Below, in pieces: positions 59,331-64,000 of a stretch of DNA of 64,000 nt (its first letter is position 1; the number at the start of each line of letters is the position of its first letter). The notes beneath the pieces are model-generated. The model worked only from the letters and a program-made list of their open reading frames with translations. It had not been told where the DNA came from and searched no databases. The stretch covers positions 45,010-109,009 of the forward strand of contig PBOJ01000040.1 in assembly GCA_002724315.1 (NCBI GenBank), read 5' to 3'. A program made the position numbers and the translations under genes. This DNA is from Planctomycetaceae bacterium (GTDB taxonomy: Bacteria > Planctomycetota > Planctomycetia > Planctomycetales > Planctomycetaceae).

Positions 59331-61811
59331 ATGGTGCGACTACTCGCCAGGGCGATTGCCTTCATCTTGATGATGGCGATGGTTGCCGACTGGGCGGGCC
59401 GCCTGCTTGTGGGTGCGGCGTGGGCCCAGCCGCCTGCTGAGTTGGCGGCTGGCTACAGCATTGCCGTGACCGTTACCTCGAAACTCCCTGCCGAAAACGT
59501 GCCGCTGGATCCACTTGTCGACTTCGACAAGGCGATCTCGGCGATCAACGCGGCGGGAGTCCTGGACCCGAACAGCATCGAGGTTCGCGAGACCGGGACC
59601 GGACGAGTTGTGGCCCATTCGCTGGGAGACGGTTTTGGGGTCAGCAACCGCGGACGAGTACAGTGGGTTGCCAGTCGACCAGACCAGAGAACCTACGAGA
59701 TCCGGTTTCGAACGGCGGCCGTTCGGCCCGTTCTGCGGCCCCGGCAATTCACACCATTGGTCGGCGTCGGCGACCTGGTGTCCTACAACGCCGGTGTGCC
59801 CCGGCCGGTCACGATGAGGTTCCCTGCCCGGCTGGTCGACCTGACCGGCGACGGACGTCTTGATCTTGTCGGCACCCTGCCTCACTACTACGCCCCCGGG
59901 GGAGAACTGGGCGGGATCGTCTGCATTCCCCAGGTGGCCGCCGAGGGGGAACTCGAGTTCGGTGAGATGGCCAGGCTGAGGTACAGGCAGTCGGCCGGTG
60001 ATGACCAGTCGAAGCACTTCATGGGACCGTACCTGGTCGCCGACGTGATCGACGTCAACCGGGACGGCCACCCCGACGTGATCTACACCACCACCAGCAA
60101 AACCACGCGATTCCAGCCCGACAGGAGCATCCACAAGTTCGTCCACGTCTTCCTGAACAGCGGACGTCGCGATGCCGGCGGGATGCCCGAATTTGTGTTT
60201 GATCGCAAGTTCCCTCTGCCGTCGAATCCCGCAGCCGCCGATTCCGGAGGGCACTGGTGGGGTCCGGTTCGCGTGGTGGACCTGGATGGAGACGACGTGC
60301 TGGACCTGGTTGTGGGACGGATGTTCAGTGACCAGGCCGATCTGGTCCGCGACCCTCGCTGTTACTTCCTGAAGAACACGAATCCTCGGGGGTGGCCGAT
60401 GCAGTTGGCCCCCGAGGTGGTGATCGACTGTGGCTGCCGCGCCTGCTTCCTGGATGTCGATGGCGACGGGCGGAGGGATGCGGTCGGCTTGATTCTCGAT
60501 CCCAATGCCCAAACCCCCTACCGAGGCAACTTGGTCACGTGGCGTAAGAACCTCGGCGGCAAAACACCACGGTTCGGCCCTCCCAGGCGATTTCCCGGGA
60601 GCCCGTTGAAGCACAGCACGTTCCTGTCCGCCGTCGACACTCCCCGACGCCGCGGCCTGCTGCTCAACGACAAGAGAACTCATTCGGTCCGTTTCCTGGA
60701 ACTTCTCGGTCCCTCCGACCAGGGAGACATCCGGTTCCGGAGCCACGTGATCGCCAGCCGGTCGGCCGACGTGGTTGCCGGAGACCAGGCGTCGCCGTTC
60801 CCCTGCGACTGGGATGGTGACGGCGACTGGGACCTCGTGGTCGGAGGAGGCAACGGTTGGCCCACGGTGATCCTCAACGAGGGGACCGACCGTCGGCCAC
60901 GATTTGCCCTGCCACGCCAGATCTCCTCGGAGGGCCGACCGATCCGGATCTTCATGAGCCAGGTGTTCCCCGGAATCCGGGGGTACTTCCACGACATGGG
61001 GTACCCCTTCCCTTCGTACGTGGACTGGGACGGTGACAAGTTGCCCGACCTGATGCTGCCCAACATCACCAACCGCGTGTTCTGGTACCGGAACGTGGGG
61101 ACGCGGACCGATCCGAAATTCGGGCCACGGCAGCAGGTGTTGGTCGACGGGTACCCGGAAACCTCGCAGACGCTCAAGGCAACGGCCCGTCGCCTGGGAG
61201 CCGGCTCCGGAAAGTGGAACAAGCGGATGCTCGACCCGGCTTCCCCATTCGGGTGGCGAGCGCGGGCCGGCTTCGGTGACTTCAACGGCGACGGCCTGGT
61301 CGACATGGTCCATGCCGACGGGCGGACGCGTCACTCCGGGGGGTATGCCGAAGCCTATGCGTTGTTTGTCCAATACCGCGACGGAGAGGGTCACCTGAGG
61401 CTGCGACGAGATCGTGTGATCACCCATCCGGACGGCAAACCGCTGAAGTGCCCGGGGTACATCACCAGCCAGGCCATTGCGGCCGACTGGGACCGCGACG
61501 GCCTGTTGGATCTCATCTGCCACTGGGGTCCGGCCAATACCAAGTGCCAGCCGATGTTTGTCCGCAATATCGGAACCCGAACCAAACCGCGGTTCGATCA
61601 CCCGCGACCGCTCTCGCTGTGGGGCCAGCCGTTGTACAACCTGATGAAGCACGGCCCGTACTGGGCCGTCCACGACATCGACGGCGACGGTCGGCCCGAC
61701 CTGTTGGCCGGATGTGCCTACGGCAACTACGCCTTCTATCGTCGTACGGCAATGGACATGCCGTCCCGGCCGACGTTCCAGATCGGAACGGCCCGGAGAC
61801 TGAGCCGGTGA
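59331..61811 (+). CDS. Exported VCBS/FG-GAP repeat protein
   Basis: An 826-residue exported protein with signal peptide about 1-33 ending near AAWAQ. About nine acidic D-x-D-x-D-G-x-x-D calcium loops are spread through the sequence (DLTGDGRLDLVG, DVNRDGHPDVIY, DLDGDDVLDLVVG, DVDGDGRRDAVG, DWDGDGDWDLVVG, DWDGDKLPDLMLP, DFNGDGLVDMVH, DWDRDGLLDLICH, DIDGDGRPDLLAG), pointing to one or two propellers. The N-terminal part has an unassigned beta domain (about 35-180). It may bind surface glycans or cell-surface proteins. The start at 59331 has GGAGA nine bases before; the open frame reaches 59298. The following intergenic space carries only a weak TATGAT at 61907-61912. Confidence 0.84.
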   Translation: MVRLLARAIAFILMMAMVADWAGRLLVGAAWAQPPAELAAGYSIAVTVTSKLPAENVPLDPLVDFDKAISAINAAGVLDPNSIEVRETGTGRVVAHSLGDGFGVSNRGRVQWVASRPDQRTYEIRFRTAAVRPVLRPRQFTPLVGVGDLVSYNAGVPRPVTMRFPARLVDLTGDGRLDLVGTLPHYYAPGGELGGIVCIPQVAAEGELEFGEMARLRYRQSAGDDQSKHFMGPYLVADVIDVNRDGHPDVIYTTTSKTTRFQPDRSIHKFVHVFLNSGRRDAGGMPEFVFDRKFPLPSNPAAADSGGHWWGPVRVVDLDGDDVLDLVVGRMFSDQADLVRDPRCYFLKNTNPRGWPMQLAPEVVIDCGCRACFLDVDGDGRRDAVGLILDPNAQTPYRGNLVTWRKNLGGKTPRFGPPRRFPGSPLKHSTFLSAVDTPRRRGLLLNDKRTHSVRFLELLGPSDQGDIRFRSHVIASRSADVVAGDQASPFPCDWDGDGDWDLVVGGGNGWPTVILNEGTDRRPRFALPRQISSEGRPIRIFMSQVFPGIRGYFHDMGYPFPSYVDWDGDKLPDLMLPNITNRVFWYRNVGTRTDPKFGPRQQVLVDGYPETSQTLKATARRLGAGSGKWNKRMLDPASPFGWRARAGFGDFNGDGLVDMVHADGRTRHSGGYAEAYALFVQYRDGEGHLRLRRDRVITHPDGKPLKCPGYITSQAIAADWDRDGLLDLICHWGPANTKCQPMFVRNIGTRTKPRFDHPRPLSLWGQPLYNLMKHGPYWAVHDIDGDGRPDLLAGCAYGNYAFYRRTAMDMPSRPTFQIGTARRLSR

Positions 61812-62032
61812 GCCTCCTCAATCCGGCCCAGGCGACCAAGGGGTGGGCGGACTGACCGCACTCGATCCCCTGTTCGTCGGAATGTTTCTGGTGTGTCTCG
61901 CACCGCTATGATGGAGTGCAAAAGAGTAGGGATGGGTTGAACTCCGCAACCCGCTCAAGAAAGACACAGTTACTCGGCATGCCGCAAACGCAACGGAATT
62001 CGTCATATCGACACCCAGGAGAGGAAGTTGTC

Positions 62033-64000
62033 GTGAACCGGTTAGATCAAACGCGAACTGGCCAAGTCACTCACAAGTTGCCTGTAGCGATTGCGGCCAT
62101 TCTTGGCTTGTTGCTCGTTGCCTCTGCTTCGACGGCTTTGGCACAAACCTTTGATCCCGGCGGATTGAAGTTGATGAGGGTCAAGCCGGAACAGAAGCCG
62201 GATGACCTGGCTGTCGCCGTTTGGCCAACCGGCGTGATCGATGTTGAGCAAACACACTTTCTCAATCAAAACAACTTGACGGCCCTGATCACCGCTGTCG
62301 CCAACCCTCGGGCAAGAAACATCGTCGCAGGCACGCTCGTTTGCGATCTCCCCCCGAGAGTGGAACTCAAGGCAGTTAGCGCCAATCTGCTCTGGAACAC
62401 CAAAGAGACTCTTCCCGTTCGACGCGATGGCCGGACTTATACGCGACATCGGATCGTCACGCGTTGGTCACGCGACACAATTCCCAAGGGGAAACTTGGC
62501 CGCTGTTGGTGGGCTCGATACCAGCCGCCCACGTTGTGGGTCACCACCGACGCGGCACCCGGTTCGCAACTGGGGCGTGTCTTCCTGAAGTTCGAGTATC
62601 TAGAGGCTGGCAAGGACACGAACACAACAAGCCCGGAATCGTCAGTCGGATTGGCCGTGTTGCCACAGCTGCGATCAAAAACGCCCCGAATCGCGAAGAG
62701 TGGGGTCATGGGACGCGGCCCGAATGCCATTGGGTCGTACGAGAATGACTCCGCCACGGAACACCAGAAACTGCTTGCCCGTTTCATCAAGAACATGGGC
62801 TGCAACATCCACATGTGTGGATTCCCGCAAACGTCCTGTCCGCCTGGGCTGGTGAGCTGGTCCGAAGGCCGGAACTACAACCAGTTGAACCGCAACTCGT
62901 GGCACAACCTGGGCGAACCGCTGGGTATTCGCGATGGCTTCCGCGTCGATCGCGATCCCGGTCCGCCGGAAGAAATCCGAGCGATCGGAAAGAACGGCCA
63001 GCGGCGACCTCACGTCGCTCCATGGGCCATCTATCGCCGCCATAAGTGGATTCAAAAGTACGTTCTCGATGAGATGGTTCGCAGTATCGCCCAGGGAAAA
63101 TACGACGGCCTCTGGGCAAACTGGGAACCTCAGACGTTGCTCAGCGAGTGGGACTACTCCGAGCAGACTCGTCGGGAGTTCATCAAGCACTCCGGGCTAC
63201 ACGCCGAGGAAGTGAAACGGCTCTGGCTGGATGATCTCGTCAAGAAGCATCGCGAGAAATGGAACGCTTTCCGCAACTGGGAACTCGTCCAGTGCGCGAA
63301 GCTCTACTCGGAAACGATCCACAACGCGGGAAAAAAAGCTGGACGAGATGCCTGGTTCACGCTGTGCGCGCCGCAGGACAACTACCTCAAATACGACTCC
63401 TTCAAGGACGTTTCGTTTCAGGTGCTTAGCGGTGGTGACTTACCGGCGGTCTTTCAAACCTGGAGTTATCACCACGTCCCAAAATCGGATTCGAGATATC
63501 CCTACAACGATCGCATGGGTTGGTACCTCGTCGCTCGTGCAGGATGGCTCAGGCGCTATTGTGATCAGCAACTCGGTACCAACCGCAAGTCGCTGGTGAG
63601 TTGTGTTTACGGCCATGCTCAAACCGGCGGCCGCGCCGGCTACTTTGTGCCAGAGGACTTGGCATGGCGACACCTGGGAAGTGTGATGGCCGGTTGCAAC
63701 GTGGCCATCAACTACGCCGAGTGGACCATCTGGGATGGTCGATACGCATCGGAAATGGCCCGCGTCAACACGCGCATTGCACGGTGGGAGGACTACTTGC
63801 TTCGAGGCAAGACGCAGACGAAACACACCGTGATCCCGGTCAGCCCGTTTCCTCAAACGATCCCCGAGACGGTCACGCCCGACTCCCATCAAATGGGCGG
63901 AACGTGGGGCAAGCCCGAGTATCTCTTCAGCTTCGAGTACGAACGAGACGGCTCTCGGCTGATCGTGCTCGGCAACAACTGGCATTTCGGTGATTGCTTC
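62033..64000 (+). CDS. Secreted protein, probably TIM-barrel glycosidase-like (3' end outside window)
   Basis: A partial gene open to the last base (656 codons, no stop). GTG start preceded by AGGAGAGGAAG, then a signal peptide with hydrophobic core LPVAIAAILGLLLVASASTA and cleavage near ALAQ. After a beta-rich N-terminal domain to about residue 220, the sequence from about 240 onward (GAYENDSATEHQKLLARFIK-like, YDGLWANWEPQTLLSEW, GRDAWFTLCAPQDNYLKYDS) has the look of a TIM-barrel hydrolase. E in the DGLWANWEPQ stretch is a candidate acid. By eye it uses more A/T-ending codons than the genes to its left. The family was not identified; the substrate is unknown. Confidence 0.75.
   Translation, partial: MNRLDQTRTGQVTHKLPVAIAAILGLLLVASASTALAQTFDPGGLKLMRVKPEQKPDDLAVAVWPTGVIDVEQTHFLNQNNLTALITAVANPRARNIVAGTLVCDLPPRVELKAVSANLLWNTKETLPVRRDGRTYTRHRIVTRWSRDTIPKGKLGRCWWARYQPPTLWVTTDAAPGSQLGRVFLKFEYLEAGKDTNTTSPESSVGLAVLPQLRSKTPRIAKSGVMGRGPNAIGSYENDSATEHQKLLARFIKNMGCNIHMCGFPQTSCPPGLVSWSEGRNYNQLNRNSWHNLGEPLGIRDGFRVDRDPGPPEEIRAIGKNGQRRPHVAPWAIYRRHKWIQKYVLDEMVRSIAQGKYDGLWANWEPQTLLSEWDYSEQTRREFIKHSGLHAEEVKRLWLDDLVKKHREKWNAFRNWELVQCAKLYSETIHNAGKKAGRDAWFTLCAPQDNYLKYDSFKDVSFQVLSGGDLPAVFQTWSYHHVPKSDSRYPYNDRMGWYLVARAGWLRRYCDQQLGTNRKSLVSCVYGHAQTGGRAGYFVPEDLAWRHLGSVMAGCNVAINYAEWTIWDGRYASEMARVNTRIARWEDYLLRGKTQTKHTVIPVSPFPQTIPETVTPDSHQMGGTWGKPEYLFSFEYERDGSRLIVLGNNWHFGDCF

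Overview
The window looks like a chromosomal piece of a high-G+C planctomycete (Planctomycetota). The evidence is the concentration of protein families that are largely confined to, or strongly expanded in, that phylum: PSCyt1-DUF1549-DUF1553 proteins, DUF1501 proteins, a PVC-type membrane-bound dehydrogenase with a C-terminal CxxCH domain, DUF1570, a Pkn-type kinase with one C-terminal membrane anchor, many Tat-exported proteins and FG-GAP/VCBS propellers. No phage, transposase, integrase or CRISPR locus was seen. The species cannot be named from this sequence alone.

Region 1 (1-24.1 kb) is mostly housekeeping. It holds ispG (isoprenoid precursor synthesis), xylB, an ornithine cyclodeaminase-family gene, pyk, a TolB-like propeller, a PQQ-like propeller whose stop overlaps the start of a sarcosine-oxidase-like gene, an LDH2-type dehydrogenase, a tRNA-Arg(UCG), two small overlapping membrane-protein genes, a 1278-residue ThuA/F5-8C/dehydrogenase/cytochrome fusion, a DUF1570 protein, ribD, a SEC-C/TPR protein, a GH10-like protein without the usual catalytic glutamates, and a membrane-anchored Ser/Thr kinase with a recognisable promoter.

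Region 2 (24.2-42.5 kb) is mixed. It holds an alpha/beta-hydrolase-like protein whose nucleophile elbow lacks serine, a nitrilase-family hydrolase, a more A/T-rich two-gene cassette (XRE regulator plus an unrecognised 345-residue partner) with a palindromic operator candidate, a benzoylformate-decarboxylase-like ThDP enzyme, PAC2 and acyltransferase genes, a third DUF1501/propeller pair with a Tat-exported Gfo/Idh/MocA oxidoreductase, a protease-TPR-thioredoxin fusion, and an isochorismatase-family hydrolase.

Region 3 (41.3-64 kb) is dominated by exported proteins probably used on extracellular glycans. Module A is a minus-strand operon: PSCyt/DUF1549/DUF1553, DUF1501, a GH32/43-like propeller and a PilT-type ATPase, with ATGA overlaps at two junctions. 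Module B repeats the same types: PSCyt/DUF1549/DUF1553 and DUF1501, with the propeller gene diverging. Between them lie an ASPIC/UnbV FG-GAP protein, a sialidase-like protein, a Tat-exported protein of unknown function and a broken remnant of another PSCyt gene. The window ends inside a secreted protein that is probably a TIM barrel and is missing from the simple ORF calls because it has no stop codon here.

Family assignments were made by reading motifs, without database searches. Start codons were moved downstream of the longest reading frame wherever a ribosome-binding site, signal peptide or gene overlap supported this.
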